Under the pieces are notes generated by a model. It did no database searches, was not told the origin of the DNA, and saw only the letters and a program-made list of their open reading frames with translations. From contig CACZQV010000008.1 of assembly GCA_902783435.1 (NCBI GenBank), positions 1 to 11,991 of the forward strand: a stretch of DNA of 11,991 nucleotides, given 5' to 3'. The stretch's first letter is position 1. Each line of letters opens with the position of its first letter. Shown here piece by piece: positions 5,353 through 11,991 of this stretch. This stretch comes from an uncultured Erysipelotrichaceae bacterium (GTDB lineage Bacteria; Bacillota_I; Bacilli_A; RF39; UBA660). The position numbers and the translations under genes are program-made.

Positions 5353-6278
5353 TATAAAAACCTCTTACCAATTATATTATCTTTTCCTACTCCATTAACA
5401 TAACTATAAGCATCCATTATCTTTTTACCAAATGGTTTAATTTTAGTAATAACTATACTACCAGTATTACATTTTACTATAATACCATCTTTACCTACCT
5501 CAACTATTTCACCAACTAAACCATCATAGTTAGTATCACAAATCTTACTCTCAATTATTTTCATTTCTTGATCAAAAAGACAAGCATTTGCACAAGGTAG
5601 TGGAGATAATCCTCTTATTAGATTAAACACTTCCCTATTACTTTTATTAAAATCTATATGTTCTTCTTCTCTTTTTATATTATAAGCATAAGTAACTTCA
5701 TCTTCATCTTGCTTAATTCTATTATTAGTACCTTCTATTATACTAGGTAATGTTTCAAGTAATAAATCCCTACCCATAATACTCAATCTATCATGTAGAC
5801 TTTCTAAATTATCACTATCAAGTATTTCAGTTTCATTCTGACTAATTATATCTCCATTATCCATTTTAACATCCATATACATAATAGTAATACCAGTTTT
5901 TTTATATCCATCTATTATAGCTTTATGAATAGGTGCACCACCTCTAAGTTTAGGAAGTAATGATGCATGTACATTAATACATCCTAATCTTGGATAATCA
6001 AGAATTGCTTTAGGTATAATTTGTCCATATGCACAAGTAATTATAATATCAGGTTCTAAAGCTAATATATCATTATAATCTTCCTTAATTTTTACAGGTT
6101 GAAATACAGGAATATTATACTTTAAAGCAAGTTCCTTAACAGGCGTATTAGTTAAAATTTGTTTTCTCCCTACTTTCTTATCCGGTTGAGAAACAACACC
6201 TACTACCTCATAATTATCTATTAAACCTTGTAGTACATTAACTGCAAAATCTGGTGTACCCATAAAAACAACTTTCAT
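5352..6278 (-). CDS. fmt: Methionyl-tRNA formyltransferase
   Basis: A 308-aa protein, the usual length for Fmt. It transfers a formyl group from 10-formyltetrahydrofolate to Met-tRNA(fMet) in the cytoplasm, allowing normal initiation. The N-terminal formyltransferase fold opens with VVFMGTPDFA (3-12). The catalytic loop INVHASLLPKLRGGAPI (101-117) contains the conserved Asn102 and His104, and MDNGD (139-143) carries the catalytic-type aspartate. The C-terminal tRNA-binding domain starts near 206, with LIRGLSPLPCANA (220-232) as the family signature. The ATG follows the TGA of the 382-aa gene after 4 nt, with GGGGG (6290-6286) as ribosome site. In Bacillus def (peptide deformylase) lies just upstream of fmt; it is not in this window. 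Presence of fmt implies that a deformylase is encoded elsewhere. Confidence 0.97.
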   Translation of the reverse strand: MKVVFMGTPDFAVNVLQGLIDNYEVVGVVSQPDKKVGRKQILTNTPVKELALKYNIPVFQPVKIKEDYNDILALEPDIIITCAYGQIIPKAILDYPRLGCINVHASLLPKLRGGAPIHKAIIDGYKKTGITIMYMDVKMDNGDIISQNETEILDSDNLESLHDRLSIMGRDLLLETLPSIIEGTNNRIKQDEDEVTYAYNIKREEEHIDFNKSNREVFNLIRGLSPLPCANACLFDQEMKIIESKICDTNYDGLVGEIVEVGKDGIIVKCNTGSIVITKIKPFGKKIMDAYSYVNGVGKDNIIGKRFL

Positions 6279-6282
6279 TTAA

Positions 6283-7431
6283 TCATCCCCCAATAACTTT
6301 AACCAAAGTAAATATAACTCCTAATGTAATAAATAATGATCCAAATAATAATAAATAAGACACACTACCATATTTATTAATAAACTCAGTATTTACATTT
6401 GATTCATTTTCATCATTTTCTAACTTTTCTTCTTCTTTATCGTAATAATTATCAAGTACAAGAATACTAATATCTTCTTTAGAAATATTTTCATCATATG
6501 ATATATTATTACTCTTAGAATTAAGTAATCTATCTACCATTTCATATATATCAGTATCATCATCAAAATATTCATTTAAAGAAAAATCATTCTTACCTAT
6601 ACTCTTTCTCTTAACAAGTAATAAACTAATACATCTATCTTTTCTATGTAATAAATTCCATTCATCATCTACTAAATCTAATATTTCTTTTTTATCTGAT
6701 TCACTAAATAAATTATTACTCATAAACCTTTTCAAAGGTCCAATCAACATAGAATATCTATCTTTCAAATAACTATCTTTTCTTTTTATTGTTCCAAAAT
6801 ATTCTTCATTCATTAAAAACTTAGAAAAATATAAAGGAGAATAACTAGAGTAATAACATCCATATACAAAATCATCAGTAAAGAACACTTTATTATCTTT
6901 AAAATCCTTATTAATAATATGAATTACATTATTTTTCGCAAAAACCTTATTAATATTTTTAAATCTATCATAATAATTTTCATATTTTTCAGGAATAAAT
7001 CCATTACTTTTTATATCATCAATATATGTTGAAGAAAATCCATGTATATAATAACCTTCTTTTATATATCTATTATAAATATGTTGAAGAATTAAATCTC
7101 TGTTTTCTTCATTATCTATATCCTTAATATTTGACTTAATAATTACTATTTTACAAATTAATTTATTAATACCAAATCTAATATCATCAAAATTATCTAA
7201 TTTCTTATATAGTTTTTCTAACTGTTCGATATATTCATCAAATAAATAAACATCATTAACTATTATTTTATATTTAAATAAAGCATCATAAAAAATATAA
7301 AGTGCTGCTTCATATGAATTAAATAAATTAGGCATGACTGCTCTACTTGTTTTTTGAAAATATCTTTCATTAGTTTTAATTTCTTTAATAAAACTTTTAA
7401 CGTCATTTCTATCTAAATATGAATCTAACAC
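6283..7431 (-). CDS. Tail-anchored protein of unknown function, possible ADP-ribosyltransferase-like core
   Basis: A 382-aa protein that I cannot assign with confidence. Residues 1-120 are mostly helical and charged. The segment 125-205 contains EGYYIHGFSSTYIDDIKSNG (125-144), then VFFTDDFVYGCYYSSYSPLYF (182-202, with DDFVYGCYYS at its centre). This order, an H-G-[FT]-S...I..GF block and then FFTD...YYS, resembles the first two motifs of the H-Y-[E] ADP-ribosyltransferase fold; a third motif is not clear. Residues 283-350 are very acidic and probably disordered, and 358-379 is a single transmembrane segment at the C terminus, so the bulk would face the cytoplasm. The start is GTG at 7431-7429, preceded by a near-perfect Shine-Dalgarno. 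It lies 30 nt after the 80-aa membrane protein gene and 4 nt before fmt. A housekeeping role conserved in the lineage is possible. Confidence 0.8.
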   Translation of the reverse strand: MLDSYLDRNDVKSFIKEIKTNERYFQKTSRAVMPNLFNSYEAALYIFYDALFKYKIIVNDVYLFDEYIEQLEKLYKKLDNFDDIRFGINKLICKIVIIKSNIKDIDNEENRDLILQHIYNRYIKEGYYIHGFSSTYIDDIKSNGFIPEKYENYYDRFKNINKVFAKNNVIHIINKDFKDNKVFFTDDFVYGCYYSSYSPLYFSKFLMNEEYFGTIKRKDSYLKDRYSMLIGPLKRFMSNNLFSESDKKEILDLVDDEWNLLHRKDRCISLLLVKRKSIGKNDFSLNEYFDDDTDIYEMVDRLLNSKSNNISYDENISKEDISILVLDNYYDKEEEKLENDENESNVNTEFINKYGSVSYLLLFGSLFITLGVIFTLVKVIGG

Positions 7432-7434
7432 TTT

Positions 7435-7445
7435 ATCACCTCCTT
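7435..7445 (-). promoter_or_regulatory. Consensus ribosome binding site deciding a GTG start
   Basis: Minus-strand AAGGAGGTGAT is a full match to the 16S rRNA anti-SD complement, and 7 nt separate GGAGG from the GTG at 7431. It supports GTG as the start of the 382-aa gene. Confidence 0.85.
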
Positions 7446-7461
7446 ATGATACTAAATATAA

Positions 7462-7704
7462 CTATTTACTTCCCATATAAGTAAATACGTAATAAACTAC
7501 ACCACCAATAATAATTAATCCTAATACTAATAATAATATTTTTACAAATACATTATTACTATCCCAATAACCATCTCTATTTATAGAAGCATCCTCCATT
7601 AATTTTTCAGAATACTCCCTATTATTTTTATTAAATTCTAATTCACCTTTTTCTTCAGTAGAATTATTTTCATTTTCAATTAAATTTTCATTTTCATTAT
7701 CCAT
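7462..7704 (-). CDS. Small single-span membrane protein of unknown function
   Basis: An 80-aa protein with a strongly acidic, Asn/Glu-rich N-terminal half (1-50; for example ENENLIENENN) and one C-terminal transmembrane segment (about 53-75, VKILLLVLGLIIIGGVVYYV), ending MGSK. The design is tail-anchored, like its 382-aa neighbour, with a predicted cytoplasmic acidic head. No known domain is recognised. The ATG follows AGAGGTG at about 8-nt spacing. It lies 38 nt after priA and 30 nt before the 382-aa gene, in the position that def occupies in Bacillus. The two tail-anchored proteins could interact, but that is speculation. Confidence 0.75.
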   Translation of the reverse strand: MDNENENLIENENNSTEEKGELEFNKNNREYSEKLMEDASINRDGYWDSNNVFVKILLLVLGLIIIGGVVYYVFTYMGSK

Positions 7705-7742
7705 GAGTTACACCTCTATTCTAATATTTAGAATATCATATT

Positions 7743-9914
7743 TTATAATATTTGACTAGGATTAAAGTCAATATCAACCTTTACCTTTACATTTGTTTTG
7801 TAATGTTCCAAAACTTTAGAAAGAATAGAATATAAATTATCATCTTTTTTATACTTTAAAATTATATTATAACGATATATATTATTAACTCTAAATACAT
7901 TAGAATTACTAGGACCTAGAATATAAGTATTTAAAAGATTTTTTTCTAAACTTTTTTTTATTTTTAATGATTCAGAAAATATATAAGAAGAATCTTTTCC
8001 ACTAATTCTAATATTACATAAATAATAATATGGTGGATATTTTAATTGTCTTCTAATCATCATTTCTTGTTTATAAAAAGATAAATAATCATGATTCTTT
8101 ACTAAATCTATTGCGTAATGATCTGGATTAAATGTTTGAATAACTACTTCACCATTATTAGTACTTCTACCACTTCTACCAGACACTTGACTAAGTAAAG
8201 AGAAAGTATTTTCACTACTTCTAAAGTCTGGAATATTTAATGATGTATCTGCATTAATTACTCCTACCAAAGTTACATTAGAAAAATCAAGTCCTTTAGA
8301 TACCATTTGTGTACCAAGTAAAATATCATATTCATGATTTTTGAATGATTCAATCATCTTCTCATGCATACCTTTTCTACTAGTTGTATCATAATCCATT
8401 CTAAGTATTTTAACACCTTCGAATAATTTATTTAATTCTTCTTCGATTTTTTGAGTACCAACACCTAAATTATTAAGCGATTTCTCATGACACTCAGGAC
8501 AAGTATCATATACTTTTTCTCCATATCCACAATAATGACATCTAAGTGTATTACTACTTTTATGATAAGTTAAAGTAATATCACAATTAGGGCATTTAAA
8601 AGTATATCCACAATTTCTACAAGTAACAAAACTAGAATATCCCCTTCTATTAAGAAGTAAAATTATTTGTTCATTTTTCTCTAATCTCTCACTGATTTTA
8701 GTAATTAATTCTTTAGAAAAATGTCCACGTACTTTTTTCATAGATAAATTCATATCTATTATTTCTACTTTAGGTAAACAACCATTAACTCTATGAGGAA
8801 GTTCTAACAACTTATAAACACCCTTACTAGCTCTAGCCATAGATTCAAGTGAAGGAGTAGCACTTCCAAGTACTACAGGACATTTATGATATTTAGAACG
8901 AAGTAATGCAATATCTCTAGCATGATATCGAGGTGCAGGGTCACTTTGCTTATAAGTATCACTATGCTCTTCATCTATAATAATTACCCCTATATTATTA
9001 AGAGGGGCAAATACAGCACTTCTAGCTCCAATAACAATATCTACTTCACCACGAGATATTCTTCTATATTCATCATATTTTTCCCCATCACTTAATCCAG
9101 AATGAATAGCCGCAATTCTATTTCCAAATCTTTCACTAAAACGATTAATCATTTGAGGAGTTAAACTAATTTCAGGAACAAGTACTATACTAGTCTTACC
9201 AAGATTTAAATAATGATCAATTATTTCCATATACACTTCAGTTTTCCCACTACCAGTAACTCCATATAATAAATAAGTAGATGGATTTGAATCAATAACA
9301 CTATTAACTACTGAACTCTGCTCATCAGTTAATTTCTTTTTAACAATATCTAAATCTTTATAATTAACACGATAATGTTCTATCTTTTCTTCTAATAAAA
9401 TATTTTTTTTCAACAATGTATTTAAACTACTAAGAGAAATATCCACAAGTTCACTTCTAAGTACTTTAGATTTTTTCAATACCAAATTAATTATTTTATT
9501 TTGTGATTCATTAAACTTAATAGATTTATCATACTCTTCATTTAATTTATAATAAGTATCATATTTTATATTAACAGAACTATTACTTTTAGCTTTTAAA
9601 GCTTTAGGTAACATAACTTGATAACAACTAATCAATGTAGATAATGTGCTTTTACTCATAACTTTACCAAGTTCTAATAATTCACTATTTAATACAATAT
9701 CACTATCTACTACATCTATTATTTCTTTTAATTCATGATCTGTACTTTTAGATTTATTTATCTCTAATACAAATCCTTCTAAAGTCATTCTTCCAAAAGG
9801 AACTGATACTCTAATTCCAACTTTAATTTTAGAAATAAATTCAAGCGGTACTAAATAATCAAATACCTTATCAACCATCTTATTAGATATTTCTACTAAC
9901 ACACCAATAATCAA
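7743..9914 (-). CDS. priA: Primosomal protein N', replication restart helicase PriA
   Basis: A 723-aa superfamily-2 DNA helicase that recognises stalled or abandoned replication forks and reloads the replisome. The N-terminal 3'-DNA-binding region (VFDYLVP at 17-23) is followed by a winged-helix region, Walker A GVTGSGKT (218-225), the DEEH box (314-317), LGSATPS (349-355) and motif VI QVSGRSGR (576-583). Eight zinc-binding cysteines are all present: Cys432, 435, 441, 444, 459, 462, 472 and 475. The length is normal for the family and the gene looks intact. The start is TTG at 9914-9912 with a strong ribosome site (GGAGGTGAT); the first in-frame ATG is at codon 13 and would remove the first strand of the DNA-binding domain. 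It begins a new transcription unit directly behind a terminator. Confidence 0.97.
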   Translation of the reverse strand: MIIGVLVEISNKMVDKVFDYLVPLEFISKIKVGIRVSVPFGRMTLEGFVLEINKSKSTDHELKEIIDVVDSDIVLNSELLELGKVMSKSTLSTLISCYQVMLPKALKAKSNSSVNIKYDTYYKLNEEYDKSIKFNESQNKIINLVLKKSKVLRSELVDISLSSLNTLLKKNILLEEKIEHYRVNYKDLDIVKKKLTDEQSSVVNSVIDSNPSTYLLYGVTGSGKTEVYMEIIDHYLNLGKTSIVLVPEISLTPQMINRFSERFGNRIAAIHSGLSDGEKYDEYRRISRGEVDIVIGARSAVFAPLNNIGVIIIDEEHSDTYKQSDPAPRYHARDIALLRSKYHKCPVVLGSATPSLESMARASKGVYKLLELPHRVNGCLPKVEIIDMNLSMKKVRGHFSKELITKISERLEKNEQIILLLNRRGYSSFVTCRNCGYTFKCPNCDITLTYHKSSNTLRCHYCGYGEKVYDTCPECHEKSLNNLGVGTQKIEEELNKLFEGVKILRMDYDTTSRKGMHEKMIESFKNHEYDILLGTQMVSKGLDFSNVTLVGVINADTSLNIPDFRSSENTFSLLSQVSGRSGRSTNNGEVVIQTFNPDHYAIDLVKNHDYLSFYKQEMMIRRQLKYPPYYYLCNIRISGKDSSYIFSESLKIKKSLEKNLLNTYILGPSNSNVFRVNNIYRYNIILKYKKDDNLYSILSKVLEHYKTNVKVKVDIDFNPSQIL

Positions 9915-9917
9915 AGT

Positions 9918-9926
9918 ATCACCTCC
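9918..9926 (-). promoter_or_regulatory. priA: Ribosome binding site deciding the TTG start of priA
   Basis: Minus-strand GGAGGTGAT, with 7 nt between GGAGG and the TTG at 9914-9912. No ATG or in-frame GTG lies at suitable spacing, so the TTG is chosen. Confidence 0.85.
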
Positions 9927-9936
9927 ACATATATTT

Positions 9937-9945
9937 ATTATATCA
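9937..9945 (-). promoter_or_regulatory. Extended -10 promoter for priA
   Basis: Minus-strand TGATATAAT matches TGnTATAAT exactly. Its first T is the last base of the U-tract of the upstream terminator. No strong -35 is seen at 16-18 bp; TTTACT at 9962-9967 fits only with 19 bp. The predicted start near 9930 leaves a very short leader that just includes the GGAGGTGAT ribosome site. Confidence 0.55.
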
Positions 9946-9978
9946 AAAAAATAAAGAAACCAGTAAAACTAGTTTCTT
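9945..9978 (-). terminator. Rho-independent terminator of the cdsA-rseP-51-aa operon
   Basis: On the minus strand AAGAAACTAGT pairs with ACTGGTTTCTT (11 bp, one G-U wobble) around a TTT loop (9954-9978), followed by TATTTTTTT. The stem begins inside the TAA stop of the 51-aa gene. Confidence 0.85.
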
Positions 9979-10132
9979 ATATTATTTCTTCATCTTCTTT
10001 ATCATCATCAAATATCACTGAAACATCATCAGTATCATTATCTATTTCAGTTGGTTTATGACTTTCTACATATAAAGCTATCATAATAGTGAATAATACC
10101 ACAACAGCTATTAATATTATTATAAGTATCAT
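9977..10132 (-). CDS. 51-aa single-span membrane protein with acidic tail
   Basis: A small gene read directly from the sequence. It starts MILIIILIAVVVLF, with one hydrophobic segment (about 1-22), followed by YVESHKPTEIDN and a very acidic tail (DDVSVIFDDDKEDEEII). The ATG at 10132-10130 has AGGTGA as ribosome site, which overlaps the TAG stop of rseP, with 8 nt between stop and start. This points to translational coupling to rseP. The TAA stop runs into the operon terminator. Coupling, ribosome site and terminator position make it a credible gene despite its size. No family is recognised. A role as a partner or substrate of the membrane protease RseP is conceivable but has no direct support. 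Confidence 0.7.
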   Translation of the reverse strand: MILIIILIAVVVLFTIMIALYVESHKPTEIDNDTDDVSVIFDDDKEDEEII

Positions 10133-10140
10133 ATAATCAC

Positions 10141-11196
10141 CTATTTAAATAATCTTAAAACATCATTAAATGTAATAACTACCATTAATAACATTAATAA
10201 TATTAAGAATACAGCATGTATTTTGTTTTCTAACTCTGGTTTTATTGGAGAACCTTTAATTTTTTCAATAATTATAAATAATATATGTCCTCCATCAAAT
10301 GCTGGAATTGGAAGTAAATTAATAAATCCAACATTTATACTTAAAAAAGCCATTAAATATAAAAGATTAGCAATTCCTGCACTTCTTTGTTGACCAACTA
10401 CAGAATATATTCCAACTGGTCCTGATAATTGACTTAAACTAATTTTACCAGTAAATAAATATCCTACTGTAATAAACATTTGTTTAAATATAGATTTAGT
10501 CTTTTTATAAGTATAAACAAAAGCTCCACCTAATCCTTTAGTTTTCTTATTATCAATACCTATACCATATCTATAAGTTTCTTTTCCATTTTCTTTTATC
10601 TTTTTAGGTTTAATCTTATAAGTAATAGTTTTATTATCTTTATTTTTTACAACTATAGTATTTTTCTTATTAGGTTTAGCAATAGCTAAGTATAATGAAA
10701 TATCATCACTAGTAGTAACCTTATTACCATTAATTTTAACTATTCTATCTCCTTTAACCATCCCAACTTCATAAGCAGCTGAATTCTTTTCTACTGAAGC
10801 TACTACAGGTTTCATTGTAGATCCACCCCATATTAATGATATAAAGAATAATACTATTACTGCTAATATAAAGTTATTCATAGGTCCAAATAACATTATT
10901 AAAAATCTTTGCCAAGCCTTTTTATTTTGTAATTGCATATTCTTAGGAATCTTAGCTTCTTTATCATTTTCTAAATCTTCCCCTGCTAATTGACAAAATC
11001 CTCCAATAGGTATAGCTCTTAAATTATATTCAGTTTCTCCTTTTTTAAAACCACATATCTTAGGTCCCATACCTAAAGCAAATTCATATACATAAACTCC
11101 ATTCCATTTAGCTAATATAAAATGACCAAATTCATGTACAAATACAATAACACCTAAAATAAGTATAAATAATAATAAATTAATAATAATTGACAT
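10141..11196 (-). CDS. rseP: Site-2 zinc metalloprotease RseP/RasP
   Basis: A 351-aa intramembrane protease that cleaves membrane segments of anti-sigma factors, signal-peptide remnants and cell-division proteins. The zinc motif HEFGH (21-25) lies in the first membrane segment. The family motif GPMNNFI (104-110) opens the second. One PDZ domain spans about 127-205, and NLLPIPAFDGGH (293-304) carries the third zinc ligand Asp301. The last transmembrane segment is at about 328-345. It is shorter than Bacillus RasP (about 420 residues), mainly in loops, but all catalytic motifs are present. The ATG is preceded by AGGAGGA, which overlaps the cdsA stop (11 nt between stop and start). In Bacillus dxr lies between cdsA and rasP; it is absent here. 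Confidence 0.95.
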   Translation of the reverse strand: MSIIINLLLFILILGVIVFVHEFGHFILAKWNGVYVYEFALGMGPKICGFKKGETEYNLRAIPIGGFCQLAGEDLENDKEAKIPKNMQLQNKKAWQRFLIMLFGPMNNFILAVIVLFFISLIWGGSTMKPVVASVEKNSAAYEVGMVKGDRIVKINGNKVTTSDDISLYLAIAKPNKKNTIVVKNKDNKTITYKIKPKKIKENGKETYRYGIGIDNKKTKGLGGAFVYTYKKTKSIFKQMFITVGYLFTGKISLSQLSGPVGIYSVVGQQRSAGIANLLYLMAFLSINVGFINLLPIPAFDGGHILFIIIEKIKGSPIKPELENKIHAVFLILLMLLMVVITFNDVLRLFK

Positions 11197-11207
11197 ATTT
11201 TATCCTC

Positions 11208-11990
11208 CTATAATAATCCAAGTAAAATAATAAATGCTAGAGTTACAAATACTAAACTATCAAATCTATCTAATATTCCTCCATGTCCTGGAATAATATC
11301 ACTAAAATCTTTAACATCATAATATCTCTTAATAGATGAGAATACTAAATCTCCAAGTTGTCCAACTAAAGCAAGTAATAATGTTAACATAATAACTAAT
11401 ACTAATGAGACACTTGATGATATTACAGTATTATAAAACATAGTAGCAACTATTGTTCCCATTACTACACCACCAACTAATCCTTCAATAGTTTTCTTAG
11501 GACTAATCTTAGGACATAACTTATGTTTACCTATTAACATACCAGTAAATAATGCAAATGTATCAGTAATAGTAGTTATCAATAATAAATATATGATATA
11601 ACTTAAATCATAATTACGAGTAATAATAATTAAATTAAAACTAAATCCAATAAATAATACTGATCCTATTAAGAATAACGCATCATTTAAATTATATTTC
11701 TTAGTATCATTAATAAATACCATAGGTGTAATAAATAAGAATATAATAGAAGCCATTACTCTATAATCAAACTTATGATAAAACTCAATTGACTCTGTAT
11801 TATATAAACAGAAATATATAGTTAATATATATGCAAATATTTTTAAAACAATTGGAAATTTTTTTCTACTTTCACGTACTCTAAGTAACTCATAAAGTCC
11901 TGCGATACTAAGTACACTCATAAATATTGCGAAAGGAAGTTCTCCTATTACTAAAAATGGTATAAATATCGCAATTATAAGTATTGCACT
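11208..11990 (-). CDS. cdsA: Phosphatidate cytidylyltransferase CdsA, 5'-truncated by the window edge
   Basis: 260 codons are visible. CdsA makes CDP-diacylglycerol from CTP and phosphatidic acid at the membrane, the branch point for phosphatidylglycerol and cardiolipin. The family signature is complete near 218-244 of the visible part: SSIKRYYDVKDFSDIIPGHG, then GILDRFD. SPKKTIEGLVGG (about 163-174) is the other conserved block. About eight transmembrane segments are predicted. An ATG at 11921 looks like a start, but the frame stays open upstream to the edge and encodes SAILIAIFIPFLVIGELPFA, which fits the normal CdsA first membrane segment. Only a few residues should be missing. It is the first visible gene of the operon with rseP. 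In Bacillus, uppS precedes cdsA and may lie just beyond the window. Confidence 0.95.
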   Translation of the reverse strand, partial: SAILIIAIFIPFLVIGELPFAIFMSVLSIAGLYELLRVRESRKKFPIVLKIFAYILTIYFCLYNTESIEFYHKFDYRVMASIIFLFITPMVFINDTKKYNLNDALFLIGSVLFIGFSFNLIIITRNYDLSYIIYLLLITTITDTFALFTGMLIGKHKLCPKISPKKTIEGLVGGVVMGTIVATMFYNTVISSSVSLVLVIMLTLLLALVGQLGDLVFSSIKRYYDVKDFSDIIPGHGGILDRFDSLVFVTLAFIILLGLL

Positions 11991-11991
11991 A

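Noticed and set aside
6283..6285. Mycoplasma-type code with TGA read as Trp
   Set aside because: Trp is TGG throughout, and the one TGA is followed 4 nt later by the well-supported fmt start, so TGA acts as a stop.
7717..7735. 8-bp inverted repeat (tattctaa/ttagaata) between priA and the 80-aa gene
   Set aside because: All but one pair is A/T and no T-tract follows. It is too weak for a terminator and likely by chance at this base composition.
11919..11921. ATG as the start of cdsA
   Set aside because: The frame continues upstream to the window edge and encodes a good first membrane segment, and no Shine-Dalgarno stands at proper spacing. The gene is better read as cut by the edge.
1..11991. 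CRISPR array, rRNA or tRNA genes
   Set aside because: No regularly spaced repeats and no tRNA- or rRNA-like conserved stretches were found. The window is almost wholly protein-coding.

Overview
The window is a strongly A+T-rich bacterial chromosome segment in which every supported gene lies on the minus strand, so genes run from high to low coordinates. TGG is used for Trp, TGA serves as a stop (end of the gene at 6283), and TTG and GTG starts follow strong Shine-Dalgarno (SD) sequences, so this is the standard bacterial code rather than the mycoplasma code. The gene set (cdsA-rseP, priA, fmt, rlmN) and its order resemble low-GC Firmicutes. The very high A+T, very short spacers and SipW-type secretion system suggest an uncultured Bacilli/RF39-like or Erysipelotrichia-like lineage. 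That placement is an inference.

Layout in order of transcription. (1) 11990-9945: cdsA (its first codons lie beyond the window edge), rseP and a 51-aa single-span membrane protein form a tight operon ended by a good rho-independent terminator. (2) 9945-4612: priA, an 80-aa membrane protein, a 382-aa tail-anchored protein of unknown function, fmt and a 240-aa membrane-anchored protein form a second operon. It starts at an extended -10 promoter and ends in a strong terminator embedded in the last codons of the 240-aa gene. (3) 4611-271: a surface-protein cassette. A SipW-type signal peptidase is followed by a TasA/camelysin-like secreted protein and a terminator. A second SipW-type peptidase, a second small TasA-like protein and a 685-aa protein with two tandem InlB-B-repeat plus beta-helix units follow, and then another terminator. 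(4) 261-1: rlmN, cut by the window start, with its own promoter.

In Bacillus the order priA-def-fmt-rsmB-rlmN is conserved. Here the same backbone genes keep their order, but two membrane-protein genes sit where def would be, and the 240-aa gene plus the surface cassette sit where rsmB would be. The cassette is the most interesting part. Two peptidases of the Ser/His/Asp (S26B) kind each precede their probable substrates, and all three substrates share a T-[YF]-[AGS]-K-[YH] stretch after the signal-peptide core. The simplest model is secretion and assembly of a TasA-like fibre (182/178-aa protein), a minor subunit (158 aa) and a large beta-helical surface or adhesive protein. No sortase, LPXTG signal or C-terminal anchor is visible. 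The second peptidase gene has no SD, and its predicted transcription start coincides with its ATG, so a leaderless mRNA is predicted.
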